Assembly (NCBI GenBank): GCA_039655645.1
Contig: CM077343.1
Span: forward strand, 82,761,839-82,825,838
Source: Ammopiptanthus mongolicus
Lineage: Eukaryota > Streptophyta > Magnoliopsida > Fabales > Fabaceae
DNA length: 64,000 nt
Direction of reading: 5' to 3'
Shown: positions 47,530-58,189 of the stretch, piece after piece
Layout of the letters: every line of letters starts with the position of its first letter
Numbering within the stretch: the first letter of the stretch is position 1
Made by a program: the position numbers and the translations under genes
The notes under the pieces: model-generated
What the model was told of the DNA's origin: nothing
The model's input: the letters and a program-made list of their open reading frames with translations, nothing else
The model's database searches: none

Positions 47530-47601
47530 GCTTCCGTAGCATAGTGGTAGTGCGTTCGCTTCGTAAGCGAAAGGTCGCGAGTTCGATCCTCGCCGGGAGC
47601 T
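47530..47601 (+). tRNA. trnT-CGU: tRNA-Thr (anticodon CGT)
   Basis: The acceptor arms GCTTCCG and CGGGAGC pair (one G-T pair), with T as discriminator at 47601. The D arm GCAT/GTGC, anticodon arm TTCGC-TTCGTAA-GCGAA (anticodon CGT) and T arm GCGAG-TTCGATC-CTCGC are all complete. The A box TAGCATAGTGG and B box GTTCGATCC are present. There is no intron and CCA is not encoded. It decodes ACG. A T5 run follows. Confidence 0.95.
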
Positions 47602-47602
47602 C

Positions 47603-47607
47603 TTTTT
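47603..47607 (+). terminator. RNA polymerase III terminator of tRNA-Thr
   Basis: TTTTT starts two bases after the discriminator base. Confidence 0.8.
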
Positions 47608-48056
47608 CTACTAAATTCTCTTTTAATTTTATCTTCATTGTATTAAAATTAAAATACTTAATACTTAATAATTATATATATTAATTGAACTTTTGATCTC
47701 TCCCTCATTGTTCAACTGTATTCCAGCATTGAAAGAAGTGAAATCTCAATGAAGAGAATTTTCAATCTGATGAAAAATCAGTTTTCATAGTTGCAGAATG
47801 AAAATTATCAACGTGCATTTGCATTTTATAGATTTACTTATTGTCAATTAATAAGGAAGAGAAAGCAAATAAAAACCAAAAATCATAATAATAAAATGTA
47901 GTAATATTCGCTGGCTTCGGGAGTCATTGGCGGCAGTTGGCATGGTTTGCGGGTTGGAGATTTGCGATGGCTGTCTTGACGGCTTATGGGATTGCTTGGT
48001 TGGATGAGCAAGGAGGCGTGAAACTGGATTGATTCTTACAGTTTGCACGTATGTGT
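47608..48056. other. Intergenic, no gene seen
   Basis: No ORF or repeat end recognised. Confidence 0.5.
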
Positions 48057-48633
48057 CTTACATGTAGGGATGGTAAAGTGGGTCAATCCGTTCCATCCCG
48101 TCATTAATCCATTTTAAACGGAACGAGGCAGGACGGGTCAACCCGTTTTAATCATGTGAGTTGAACCTCCCAACCCACCGCGCCTAATGGTGGGTTGGCG
48201 GGTTGACCCGCCAAACATATGAAATCTTAAATTAGGTTGGCGGGTTGACCCGCAATAAAACTAAAAAAATTAAAACAAAAATTATATAATATTTTTTTTG
48301 GGACAATCTTCATAGTCTTTATTAAATTATTATTAAAAAATTGAAATAATCTTATCTTATAACATATAATTCGTGTTATAAAAGTAAAGATATTATTTTT
48401 TTAATATAAAATAATTCCAAGTAATAATTAAATTAAATTAAATAATATTAAATAAGTAATAAATTAAAATAAAAAATTATTTTTTAATATGGCGGATTGG
48501 CTTTTGAGTGGGTTAAGCGGGACGGGTTAAAGTAGGTTGGTGGGTTGAGAACCCCAACCCATCCCGTCAAATTTTGACGGGTTGGTGGGTTGACCCGTGA
48601 GTCATAACCCACTTTGCCACCCCTAGTTACAAG
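48057..48633. mobile_element. hAT-like MITE with imperfect 8-bp target duplication
   Basis: The body 48065-48625 begins TAGGGATGGTAAAGTGGGT and ends, as reverse complement, TAGGGGTGGCAAAGTGGGT. The flanks CTTACATG (48057-48064) and GTTACAAG (48626-48633) agree at 6 of 8 bases. Internally the motif GGGTTGACCCG and related pieces recur many times near both ends in both orientations, as subterminal repeats do. Confidence 0.75.
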
Positions 48634-48774
48634 TTACAACCGTTGATCAATCTTTAATACCGAAACCACGGTCACAATTTGTATCACGATGAAGATCCAC
48701 TCAAACAGCTCCAATGGAAAGACGGGATTTAGCCCAATTATTGGAAGTATTGACCCAATAACGTTTGGATGAGA

Positions 48775-48952
48775 TAATGTAGGTCTCTTTCAGCTTAACT
48801 AGTGGTTCCGAGTTTGAATCCGAGTCTTAGGAATGGAGTAGCATTAAATTTCTTAAGGGAGAGCTTTGCCACCCTTATGCTCCTACCCAGTTCGAGAGAG
48901 AGATTAGTCTTCGCATTTGCGTGTGGTGGAAATCCTAAAAAGCCAAAAAAAT
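48775..48952 (+). mobile_element. Possible tRNA-derived SINE
   Basis: 'GCTTAACTAGTGGTT' resembles an A box, and 'GAGTTTGAATCCGAG' a B box 15 bp further on. The element ends in an A-rich tract near 48950. No clear target duplication is seen. Confidence 0.45.
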
Positions 48953-48959
48953 TACCCTT

Positions 48960-49846
48960 ATAAAAAATTGGAACTTCTCAACAAACTAGATTGATTCTTA
49001 GGGGCAGTTCGGGGGGGTTCTAAGTTTCTAATTTTTTGTTTTAAAAGTTAAATTTGAAAACAAAATCTGTTCTGATAAAATGGGATTAAATTGGTTTTTT
49101 ACTTAATTTGAAAACAGTTTTCAACTAAAGTCCAAAACTATAAAAATAGATTTTACTATTCATGTTTCAGTTTTAAAGCTAACATGCACGTGATTAGTTT
49201 ATTAATTATTATGACATTTTGGAATGATTAAAACCTATGCATTTTTCTCCTTTCCGTGGTTAATGAAATCATGGGATATTTTTAATGTTTTTATTATTTA
49301 TTCATGTGTAATTTTTGTTCAAAAGGAATTAAACACAAATTATATTATTATTATTATTATTATTATTATTGTTGTTGTTGTTATCATGGTTGTTTCTACT
49401 ACTTATGATTACTATTTTATTATTCTTATAGTTTTATAATTTTTATTTTTTCCAGACTTAATTATTTTCTTGTCATTTTTAATTATTTTTATGCGTCAAT
49501 ATTTTCTTGTATTGGATGAATTCTTAGTGAGGCGGAAAAAAAAAAAGAGTGGCTTAACTAAAAAAAATTAAAACACAACTCAGAATTAAAACTCAAAATT
49601 TACAACTGAAATTCAAAACTCATAACTGAAACTAAATTTGGCTTTTGAAATTTTCAAAACATAAAACCAAAAATCATCCCAAACACAGCGTTAATTTGCA
49701 GGTATGAGTGTTACAATCTATCAATCTTTAATATCGAAACCACCGTTACAATTTCAAGTCCAAAACTGCACCCTTTTTGTTCCGGGTAGATAGTAAAATT
49801 CTTTTATTTATTTTTTATAGAAGATAGTAAAAAAAAAAAATTTATT
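48960..49846. other. AT-rich, no gene seen; (ATT)n tract
   Basis: (ATT)n/(GTT)n runs at 49344-49382. The ends near 49000 and 49690 are weakly inverted ('ttctaattttttgttttaaaag' against 'ttttgaaaatttcaaaagcc'), possibly an old MITE. Confidence 0.4.
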
Positions 49847-49894
49847 CAGAAAGACCAGATCTGAGATCTACATTACTATTCCTACTTCTCCATT

Positions 49895-49908
49895 GGGCTC
49901 TGATACCA
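49895..49908 (-). other. Primer-binding site (tRNA-iMet) at 3' end of unit A
   Basis: The minus strand reads TGGTATCAGAGCCC, complementary to the 3' end of plant initiator tRNA-Met, the primer of caulimovirid reverse transcription. Confidence 0.85.
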
Positions 49909-50130
49909 GAGTATGGAAGGTGCCACTGAATTAAAAGGGGGAGGAAGGGAGCAGGATAATGGAAAGCAGGAATTTAAAACGATTTACATAATTAAAAGAA
50001 GAGTGCAATAAATTTTAAAACATGTAAAAGAAAAGAAAAAGAAACCAGAGCGGAGGCAGAGCCTCACCAGGACTGGTGGAGGGAGAAGAGAGGATGCAGT
50101 TAATGCATGCAAGTGAGGAAAGATTGAAAT

Positions 50131-50136
50131 TTTATT
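50131..50136 (-). terminator. Poly(A) signal of unit A
   Basis: AATAAA on minus, about 160 nt downstream of the TATA-like box and upstream of the PBS, the usual place in pararetroviruses. Confidence 0.6.
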
Positions 50137-50289
50137 GAAAATAAACAAGTTACAAGATTGGAAAACGAAGAAGAAGAAGAGAAGGAGAAGATGGAAGAGG
50201 GAGGAGGCTCACTTCTCAGAGCGTCTCTCTCTAGGTTCTCTCTCTAGTATCTCTCTAAAACTTCCAATGAATTGAAGAGGGACACAACC

Positions 50290-50302
50290 ACTCTATAAAT
50301 AG
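50290..50302 (-). promoter_or_regulatory. TATA-like box of unit A promoter
   Basis: The minus strand reads CTATTTATAGAG, conserved in unit B (63333-63344), followed by a C/T- and GA-rich leader. The placement between the last ORF and the PBS matches the genomic RNA promoter of the family. Confidence 0.5.
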
Positions 50303-50475
50303 AAACTAAAATTTACTATTACAACAGTACCGGTATCATGATCTATACTATTACAATAATTCAAGAACAATGCCGGTATCTTGACTGGAACTGTAGTGTC
50401 GACAGAACAGTGTTGGGCCAACAGTGATTGGGTCTTCAGACGGATGAACAGTCTTCAGACGATTAAATAGTACTA

Positions 50476-52004
50476 CTATTCGTCATCAGACAGATGAACA
50501 GTAGTGTCTATCCCGAAGCAATCATCTTCATTCTGATAGAATGAGTCTGAGTCTTGGGAATCTTCTTGATCTTCATCTTCGTCTTCTGAAGGAGGAAGAT
50601 TTTGCTTTGAAGAAGAAGTTTGGGCTTCAAGTGCTTTGGCTTCTTCTCGTGCCAATTTGGCAATGGCTTCTAAATTTTTTGTGAAGCTGTCCCTGTTTGT
50701 TGAGGCAGCCAGGGCAGCTATTGCCTTTGTTTTTTGGTTCAAGAACTCACAAGTCTCTGGATTCACAGCTTTCATCCATTTTGGGTGTTGCTGTAGCTAG
50801 AGCTTTACATTTTCTGAAGTAGCAGCAAAGTAATCGAATTCTGCCCACCACTTTACAAATGATGCTCTTGATAAAATTGGGTAATTATCAGGGAAACTCT
50901 CTCGTTGTTGGTACTTGTATTGCCAACTGAATATCCATGATAATGCCAAATTTGAAAAGAATACTAAGCTAGCAGTGAAGGTGCTAACTGATGGCTTATA
51001 GTATTCTTTGAATGTTTGGAAACTCTCAGTAACTTCTGGGGGCAAGATTGTTTTGCTATGTCCGAAGAATTGCCACCATTGGACGAACCATTCAGGAAAA
51101 TTGTACTTGGTATTTCTCTTGAAATAGATCAACCAATAATGTTTGTTAGCATTGTTCTAGTACCAAAACGTGTTGGTCCAGGCAGTTTCGTAATCCCAAT
51201 AAGTATAACCACAAGGGTCAAAAGGTTGGGAAAACTTTCTAACATTGTTTGGATTCTTTTCAAACTGTTCAGGTGTAAGAACCTTAAGAATCTGAAAAGT
51301 GGAATGGGTGTATTTTGTTTGATCCTTAGGATCACGATAATGTTTAATCGCAACTGAATCGGTATCAACCAAAATAAACTCATAAAATTGTCTAGTTTTC
51401 AAAATATGATTGGGCTTATAATGAAAGCCATAAGGAAAAACTTTTGCGGGAATGTTATTAGGATTATTGTCCCAATAACTTTTCTCCATTTGAAGAATGT
51501 TTTGGAATTGATTTTTAGCAACATAATGAGGTGTTGCCTTTTTTGTGGATTTTACTGATATGGTTTTATCAGGGTTAATCTTTTGAAGAGGGATTGGTGT
51601 GGTTGCTAAGTCATGAATGAGTTTAGCAAGATTGGTTTCCTGAAAGTCGGGATCACCTTCAAGTCTTTGTTTCCAGGTTCCTTTGGGAAGATAGGTCAGA
51701 CCTTGATCTTGGAAGGCCTGTAGGGTTTGGATTGGGATGCCATAATCAGCTTTGGATTGTTTGGCTGTTTGAGAAGATTGGGCCGTTTGGGCTTTGGTTA
51801 GCTATTGGGTGGATGACCCAACTTTTGAGGTTTTCTGGGTGGATGGCCCAGAATGGGTAGATGACCCGGATGGTTTTGACGCATCTTGGAGTTTTGATTT
51901 TGGTAGTCCAACAAGGACTAATGGGCTGTTGGCCTTTTTGGAGGTTGTGGCCTTTTCTTTAGCCTTGGCCTTCCCTGTACAGAGAAAGATGAGGAGTCTG
52001 GCAT
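50476..52004 (-). pseudogene. Unit A second ORF (function unknown), broken
   Basis: It starts at an ATG (52004) about 20 nt after the RNase H stop, with an S/T/P/K-rich N-terminus, then a globular W/Y/F-rich part (51489-50797), and an acidic C-terminus rich in E, D and S (50775-50476). The last block has a predicted helical stretch TKNLEAIAKLAREEAKALEA. Breaks: one G missing just after the VQG codons (frameshift near 51985), a TAG where unit B has CAG (near 51155), and a TAG at about 50800 where unit B has TGG. An ORF at this place, downstream of RNase H, is a known oddity of florendoviruses; its role is not known. Confidence 0.65.
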
Positions 52005-52026
52005 TTCTGCCGCCGGAGGCTGGCTA

Positions 52027-52302
52027 CTACTTTCCCTGTAAATATTCACGAGTAAGGTAGTCAGGAAGAGAATTTGAAGAGCCTTTGATAAATTCAATAT
52101 CAAAATTAAAAGCACTTAAAATTGCTTGCCATCTGGCAAAAATTTGTTTTGATGCAAGGTTTTTAACATCCTTTTGCAAAATATCTTTCGCAACTTTGCA
52201 ATCTACTCTAACCAAACACTTTTGATTAAGTAAATCAGATTGAAATTTTGAGATGCACAAAACAATTGCTACAATTTCCTTTTTAACAGTTGAATAATTC
52301 AA
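52027..52302 (-). pseudogene. Unit A RNase H domain, C-terminal part
   Basis: It contains KKEIVAIV, VRVDCKVAKDIL and the late LPDYLTREYLQGK block, supplying the acidic RNase H positions E, D and D. The first aspartate block (VETDASDIGYGG) lies upstream at the end of 52363-52971, separated by a stop where unit B reads a glutamine (near 52362). Confidence 0.8.
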
Positions 52303-52362
52303 TTGTGCAGAATTTCAGTGTTTAGAAGTATATGCAATGATATGCTCTTTTTCTGAAATCCT

Positions 52363-52971
52363 TTATTTTAAAATTCCACCATAACCAATGTCTGAAGCAT
52401 CAGTTTCTACAATTTTAAAGGCTGAAGGATTGGGAAGATAAAGGCATGGAAGATCCTTTACCCTAGTTTTGATCGTTTGGACAACATGGGTATGTTTATC
52501 TGTCCAAGGTGGAGGTTCTTTCTTAAGCCTATCATGTAAAGGCTTAACGAGAGTACTAATATGGGAGATAAAATCTTTTACATAATTGAGACATCCTAAG
52601 AATCTCTGTAATTGGGTTTTATCAATGATTTGATTTGGAAATTTATCAGCGAACACAATGGCTCTATGGATAGGAGTTATAGTTCCTTGATAAATTGCAT
52701 GACCAAGAAACCTAACTTGTGTTTGAAACAAACGAATTTTTGGTTTTGACACAGCTTGACCATTTCTCTTAATGATTCCTATAAAAATCCTAAGATATTT
52801 GAAATGCTGGTCAATGGATTGAGAAAAGACTAAAACATCGTCAATGTAGACAATGGTAAAGCTTGAATAAGGATTGAAAATGTCATTCATAATCTTTTGA
52901 AATTCTGAAGGAGCATTTTTGAGACCAAAGGGCATTACATTCCATTCGTAAAGCTGTCTTGTAGCGATCAC
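52363..52971 (-). pseudogene. Unit A reverse transcriptase palm, broken upstream
   Basis: It contains YEWNVMPFGLKNAPSEFQKI and the catalytic YIDD (IVYIDDVLVF). Just before it, about 22 bp present in unit B are missing (near 52955), which removes the FTVPFGQ strand and shifts the frame. The RT of unit A is therefore dead. A homologue without this deletion is at 60043-61569. Confidence 0.88.
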
Positions 52972-53107
52972 TATCTTTGACTTCTATTTGATAATATCCA
53001 GATTTCATATCAAATTTGGAAAATATATTTGCATTATTTAAGTGACTAAGTAAATCCTTTTTATTAGGAATTGGGTACCTAATCCACTTAAGAGCTTGAT
53101 TGAGGGG

Positions 53108-53983
53108 CTAGTAATTGATAACCAAGCAAGGAGTTCCACGCTCAATTTCAGCTTGCTTCTTGACATAAAAAGCAGCACAAGACCATGGGGATTTGCTTTG
53201 ACGAATTAATCCTTTTTGCCAGAGATCGTTAATCTCTTTTTGGCAAAATTGGAGTAACTCTTGATTCATTTGAATAGGACGAGCTTTAGTAGGGATTTGC
53301 TTATCAGTGAAACCTTGTTCATAAGGCAAATCAACTACATGTTTCTTTCTATTACAAAATGCGTTTGGCAAATCAGAACATATGGAATTGTGGATTTCAT
53401 CAAGAAGATCTTGGATCCTCTTTTTGATATCAGTTTGATTAAGTTTTGAATCAATACTTTTAAAAGAAACTTCTTCTTTTAAGAAGTTGACTTGATTCTG
53501 CTTATGGTGAAGAAAGTTTAGATTTCTCACCAAAGGTTTGCGAATGAAGGAGAAGGTTATCTTCTTACCCAGATATTGAGTAGAAATTCCTTCACTGGTA
53601 ATTGTTAAAGGGAAAATTGATCTTATGAACGATGTTCCTAGAATCACTTCATTTTTTAGATCTTTAACAAGTAAAAACGGGGTTTCTACCTTAAGACCAT
53701 GATTTTCAATAATGGCTTTGGATAGTTTGAAATTTATCCTAAGTTTTGAGCCATTAGCTGTAGTATCAAAAAGGGTTGTAGTATTAAGAATATAATCATC
53801 AATGATAATTCTAATCTTAATATAGAACTTTTGAATTCGTAATTGATTAATAAGATTCAGAAATTCTTGATCTTTGTCAGTGTTGTTGCCCTCATTATGT
53901 GAATGATGACTAACACTTTTTTTCGAAATTGGGTTGAGATAGGTTTTCATCATCTGAAGGGGGTTCAGAGGATTGATTGTCAA
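53108..53983 (-). pseudogene. Unit A protease region and RT N-terminus, active site deleted
   Basis: The frame runs from the end of the coat/zinc-finger part into the protease and the RT fingers. At the active site the sequence goes from LFDT straight to TANGSKLRINF; about 30 codons seen in unit B, including the DTGAD catalytic triplet, are missing. A TAG (53106-53108) ends the frame after LVINY. A 7-A run in place of 6 at about 53920 separates this frame from the zinc-finger frame. Confidence 0.85.
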
Positions 53984-55031
53984 GTTGAGATAAAATTAGC
54001 TTATGAACAGCTTGTTCATGCTTTATCTCCTTGATTTCTTGTTTAAGATTCTTGATCTCTTCTTGGAGATCTTGAATCGTTGCAGGATTTTGTTGTTTTG
54101 ATTCTAAACGTTTAAGGATTGTTTTGAAATCAAATTGGTCTTTGATGATGGCTTTTCCTTTAGCCTTAGGTTCCTTCTTCATAGAAGCAGAGAACCTTTC
54201 AAAGTACCTTTTCCTTTCATCTTGGTCAGGAATGACATTAATGACTTCAAAAAGGAGATCTTGATCCTTAGTTAAGACATTAATTTCAGGAATTGAATCA
54301 GAATCTTGACTTCCAATGTCATCTTCTAAAATATGATTGAGATTTTCAGAAGAATCACCATTTGATCCATCTGACTCACCTGATTCTATAAGGAGATTGT
54401 TCAGTTGTTCCTCAACTGTTGGTTCGAGATTTAAGGCTTTAATTTTCTTTTTAAGCCTACAATACTTGCTAATATGGCCTGGCTTACCACATCTATAGCA
54501 AATGGTTGATTTCTTTGGAATTGCAATATCCATTGCAGGTTTTGATTTAAACTCTTGCTTGAGTTTTCTAGGAGGAGTATTCCTTTTGTATCTAGTATAC
54601 TTGTTATACTTTGATCTATGGACTTTGTTGGTTTGATGAGATTGATGGTGTTTGTGGGAGGATTTTGGTTTATCCTTTGGACAAGGGGGCATTCCAAATT
54701 GTTGGCAGAATGATCCTAAATCCTTATTTGCTGCCTTTTCCTTTTGGAACTGACTACGAACTCTATCCTCTTGACAAAGTCGTGTACCTATTTTTTGGAT
54801 AACTTCAATGAGTTGGCCATAGGTTAATTTATCATAAGGGATTTTACCCTCAGGAGCATGAGCTTGGAGCTCATCCCTAACAATGTCTCCTAGGGCAGTA
54901 GGAAGACCTGTTACAAATTTTTCTTTCCAGAGACGATCCTGACAATCTTCTCTGGTGTAAACCCTTGTTAGGAAGGTATCTCTATACCACCTAAAATCTG
55001 ATAAGGATCTACGTTTGAGATTGGCTAGCAA
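53910..55031 (-). pseudogene. Unit A coat-protein C-terminus and zinc finger
   Basis: After a conserved coat block (FRWYRDTFLTRVYTRED, DRLWKEKFVTGLP) comes a basic region (K/R/H/Q-rich, 'RNTPPRKLKQEFKSKP') and the intact CCHC knuckle CYRCGKPGHISKYC (about 54460-54500), the caulimovirid coat-protein RNA-binding motif. An acidic S/D/E stretch and a coiled-coil-like EEIKNLKQEIKEIKHEQ follow. Confidence 0.85.
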
Positions 55032-55093
55032 TTCTGTTGATTTATTTTTCCATACTGAGGTATTACCAATGAAATGCTCAGCAATAGAAAAGA

Positions 55094-56407
55094 TTAAGGT
55101 GTTAACCGCATCTGGAATGTATTCACCATCACTTGTGATAGGTGTTCCATCAGCTTGGGTTTTGATAGCAGTAAAGACTTCTTCTTCTGCTCATCAGTGA
55201 AAGAATGATCCCACCATCCTTTCAATTGGCCAGTAAATCCTACTGCGAGGATATTACAGATTACTTTTTCAGAAGCATCATTGGCAGCTTGATAAGCTGT
55301 GGCCACCATTGTCATATGCTGTAATGTGGTCATGATTTGGTATTCTGATAAACCATCTATGTTCCATTCATAAATATTATTGGCATTGAAGCTTTTGAAT
55401 GTTGGAGGTTTTTCTTCTAAGAGCAAATATGGGGGAGTTGCTCGTGGGTAATAAAGCTTTGTGGATTTCTTCCAAGGTTTGGAGAAAACCGGATTGATAT
55501 TGAAAGGGGTATTGTTCGTTTCTTTTGACTTTGAAGAAGAAGCCACAGATTCCCGATCTGAGCTAGCTTCATCAATTACATTGATGGTTGGACCCTTACT
55601 CCTTAGTCCATAAGGAGCTTGAGTTTGCTGTCCGGAATCTTGTGGTGATTCTGGCACCATGATATTTTGGAGTTCCTTATCAACCTTTTTGATAGGATCT
55701 CTGATTGGTTCAGTTTTGACTTCTGGATCACGTAGAAGCTTTAGACTTTCTTTAAACTTCTTAGTAACCTTGAAGGGTTTGAATAAAGGTTTTTCCAAAG
55801 GTTTTTCTACTTCATTTTTGGTTCCTGAAAAGGATGGTGAAGCAGAAACTTCAGACTTAATCTTAGTACCTAAAACTTGAAGATACTTATTTGTATAATT
55901 GGATTGTTCCATCAATTTTTTGATATCTTGAGGTGAAATGGGTTCATTCACATTTTTAGTTTTGAAAGGAGAAGCTATGATTGGAGTTGTATCATCCTTA
56001 GGATCTTTGATCCCTGGGAGTTGGAAGGAGTTATTTAGGGGTAGCTCTGTCTTGACCAACCCACCATTTTTCAAATGCCAAACAATAATGACATTTGTTA
56101 ACTTATCCTCAGTTAATGTTATTTTCCCAGGATAATCTATGTTATGTTTGACCAGATAAACATGAAACCAGTCAAAGAATTAGATGTTTTTCTTAACATT
56201 GTTAAGAAAGGTGTAATATTCTTCTTGAATATTGTTTCTTTTCGTTCCCTTGTAATGTTGAAAGAACCACTCTCGTTGAGGTTTCCATTCCTCAGAGTAA
56301 AAGCTCTTTCTCAGGGATTCCTTATCAATATGAGTCTTATAATTCATCATTAAAAGACGTATTAATAGAGGAATAAGTTGGAGAATGAATTGATTTTCCA
56401 TCATCAT
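55094..56407 (-). pseudogene. Unit A coat-protein N-terminal region
   Basis: The single frame 56407-55094 is interrupted by a TAA near 56167 (ahead of FFDWFHVY). It includes an acidic/lysine-rich linker and the block YEWNIDGLSEYQIMTTLQHM leading to GQLKGWWDHSF, the conserved capsid core start. A frameshift near 55190 throws the end out of frame; the correct frame resumes at 55031. Confidence 0.75.
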
Positions 56408-56759
56408 CTTTAGTCTGATAAATTGGTCTAGGGATGCTAGATGAGGTATCTAGTCCCTGTAAATTAATGGATTGATTCGAAGATTGGGATAAGGCTGAAA
56501 AAGATTGCCTTGATGGTACAAATCTGAAGATTTCAGATCTAATGTTTGGTGTTCTAAAAGAACTAAAAGAATTTCGCCTATCAAAGACTAATTCTACTTG
56601 TCCTGATTGAGATTGAACAATTTGATTAAAGTTTGATGATTCCCTGGGCAAAGCTGGGGTAGCTTTATCCAGAATCCATCTTTCTGGTATGACTACGTCT
56701 TTCTGGAGGATTGTCTTTGGCACAATAATATTGGCCTTTGTAACATCAGTGAGAAACAA
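56337..56759 (-). pseudogene. Unit A movement-protein C-terminal/linker part
   Basis: It follows the movement protein after a frameshift near 56780, reading FLTDVTKANIIVPKTI and later a serine-rich linker. A second shift near 56340 leads to the next frame. The continuous original was probably part of one polyprotein with the movement protein (inference from florendoviruses). Confidence 0.6.
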
Positions 56760-56799
56760 AGTTGTTTCTCCAGTTGTTTTAGTTTTAAGGACTTTAGAA

Positions 56800-57402
56800 T
56801 TATAAAGCCGCTGGGATAGATCCGTGTTTCATGTCTAAACCACAGATCTTGATGTTTAAGAACAAAGAATCCAAGATATTTCTATCTTGTAAACTTACAA
56901 TTCTATTCGGATAACAACTGAAGTAAATTGGATCCTGACTTAGGCTAGTTTCAACCGTTCCTAAGAGAGAATCCTCAAATTTGTTATGCCTAATATCTCT
57001 TAAGCACATTAAGATTGAAGCGTTTAATCCTTCTCGGATTGAAGGTTTAACAGCTACCTGAACACACCCAATGTGTAGGTATCTGTATTTTTGTTTGTGA
57101 TTTTTTATTGTGTCCATTGAGAGAAGATGAAATTCTTCACTCTCTGGGTTGATTGGTATGTTTTTCTCTACTGTCTTGATGACATAGTCAGAATGCAGGA
57201 AAAATCTGCCTTCTGGCTTGTAGAGTTCTTTTGTGGGAATCTTTGGAATTTCCCAATTATCAATATCTTGATTGATATTTTCAAAGCAGATTTCTTCATT
57301 GAAGATACTGCTAGGATTGTTAAGAATCTCATATTCCTGGAAGGATGAAGAAGAAGGTTGGGAGGAGCGGAAAGAAAGCTTAGAGAGGGAGCGAGAGAAC
57401 AT
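56800..57402 (-). pseudogene. Unit A movement protein (30K-type)
   Basis: There are 200 codons from ATG, with the plant-virus movement protein core: an FLHSDYVIKTVEKNIPI start, HLLSMDTIKNHKQKYRYLHI, VQVAVKPS, ASILMCLRD, and a later TVETSLSQDPIYFSCYPN. This is the caulimovirid form of the 30K superfamily that modifies plasmodesmata for cell-to-cell transport. The frame is cut after KHGSIPAAL by a frameshift. Unit B lacks this region entirely. Confidence 0.8.
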
Positions 57403-57751
57403 ATTTTATGTGTCTGGTACCTTTGCCTTCCTTTGGTTCCATAGAAGATAATAGTATAAATCCAAATCAAATTCTTCTGAATATTTTCTTATAAAGATGT
57501 ACAAACATATACAAAAGCATATGAACTTATTATTCTTAACCAAGACTATACCTTAAACTTAACCAAAAGCAACCTGGGCATCATATTTTACTTATCTTGC
57601 ATCAGCATGGACAAATTAGACTTACTGCCTCTTTAACCTCAGCGAGGACTTACAGCTACAGCTCAAACAAGATAAATCAAATATATGCTGTATGGTTCTT
57701 ACCCAGTTAAGAGGTATACCAACCAGTTAATAATTATAAGCTCAAAAAAAA

Positions 57752-57788
57752 AGAGAAGGTACGAGGCAAAGCCTTCCATAAAACTCTT
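57752..57788 (+). repeat. Short duplicated segment, copy 1
   Basis: A stretch of about 35 bp (GAGAAGGTACGAGGCAAAGC and onward to ACTCT) recurs at 58148-58182 with one difference. The two copies bracket the redundant leader of unit A. Confidence 0.75.
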
Positions 57789-57856
57789 TTTTTTTTTTTT
57801 TTTAAATTCAGAAAGACCAGATCTGAGATATACATTACTATTCCTACTTCCCCATC

Positions 57857-57870
57857 GGGCTCTGATACCA
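57857..57870 (-). other. Primer-binding site (tRNA-iMet) at 5' end of unit A
   Basis: TGGTATCAGAGCCC on minus, identical to the site at 49908-49895. The movement protein start lies 455 bp downstream. Confidence 0.85.
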
Positions 57871-58147
57871 GAGTATGGAAGGTGCTACTGAATTAAAAGG
57901 GGGAGGAAGGGAGCAGGATAATGGAAAGCAGGAATTTAAAACGATTTACATAATTAAAAGAAGAGTGCAATAAATTTTAAAACATGTAAAAGAAAAGAAA
58001 AAGAAACCAGAGCGGAGGCAGAGCCTCACCAGGACTGGTGGAGGGAGAAGAGAGGATGAAGTTAATGCATGCAAGTGAGGAAAGATTAAAATTTTATTGA
58101 AAAGTAAACAAGTTACCAGATTGAAAAACGAAGAAGAAGAAGAAGAG

Positions 58148-58182
58148 AAGGTAGGAGGCAAAGCCTTCCATAAAACTCTGGT
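58148..58182 (+). repeat. Short duplicated segment, copy 2, at the A/B junction
   Basis: Copy of 57752-57788. It runs straight into the primer-binding-site-like CTGGTATCAAGCTC (58178-58191) that opens unit B. Confidence 0.75.
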
Positions 58183-58189
58183 ATCAAGC

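Larger units (their letters stand above)
49847..58155 (-). mobile_element. Endogenous pararetrovirus unit A (florendovirus-like), about one genome length
   Basis: On the minus strand: leader, primer-binding site for initiator tRNA-Met (57870-57857), movement protein, coat region, CCHC zinc finger, protease/RT/RNase H, a second ORF, promoter, leader, and a second primer-binding site (49908-49895). The spacing between sites is 7962 bp, a Caulimoviridae-size genome. About 310-350 bp are repeated at both ends (57808-58155 and 49847-50190), as expected for integration of slightly more than one circular genome. There is no integrase. Stops, frameshifts and deletions break every large ORF. The gene order MP-CP-PR-RT-RH followed by an extra ORF fits florendoviruses; petuvirus-like is the alternative. 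Confidence 0.85.

Noticed and set aside
49847..58155. Ty3/gypsy LTR retrotransposon with 300-bp LTRs
   Set aside because: The terminal repeats and RT could suggest this, but there is no integrase, a movement protein is present, and the PBS lies inside the repeated segment as in circular pararetrovirus genomes.
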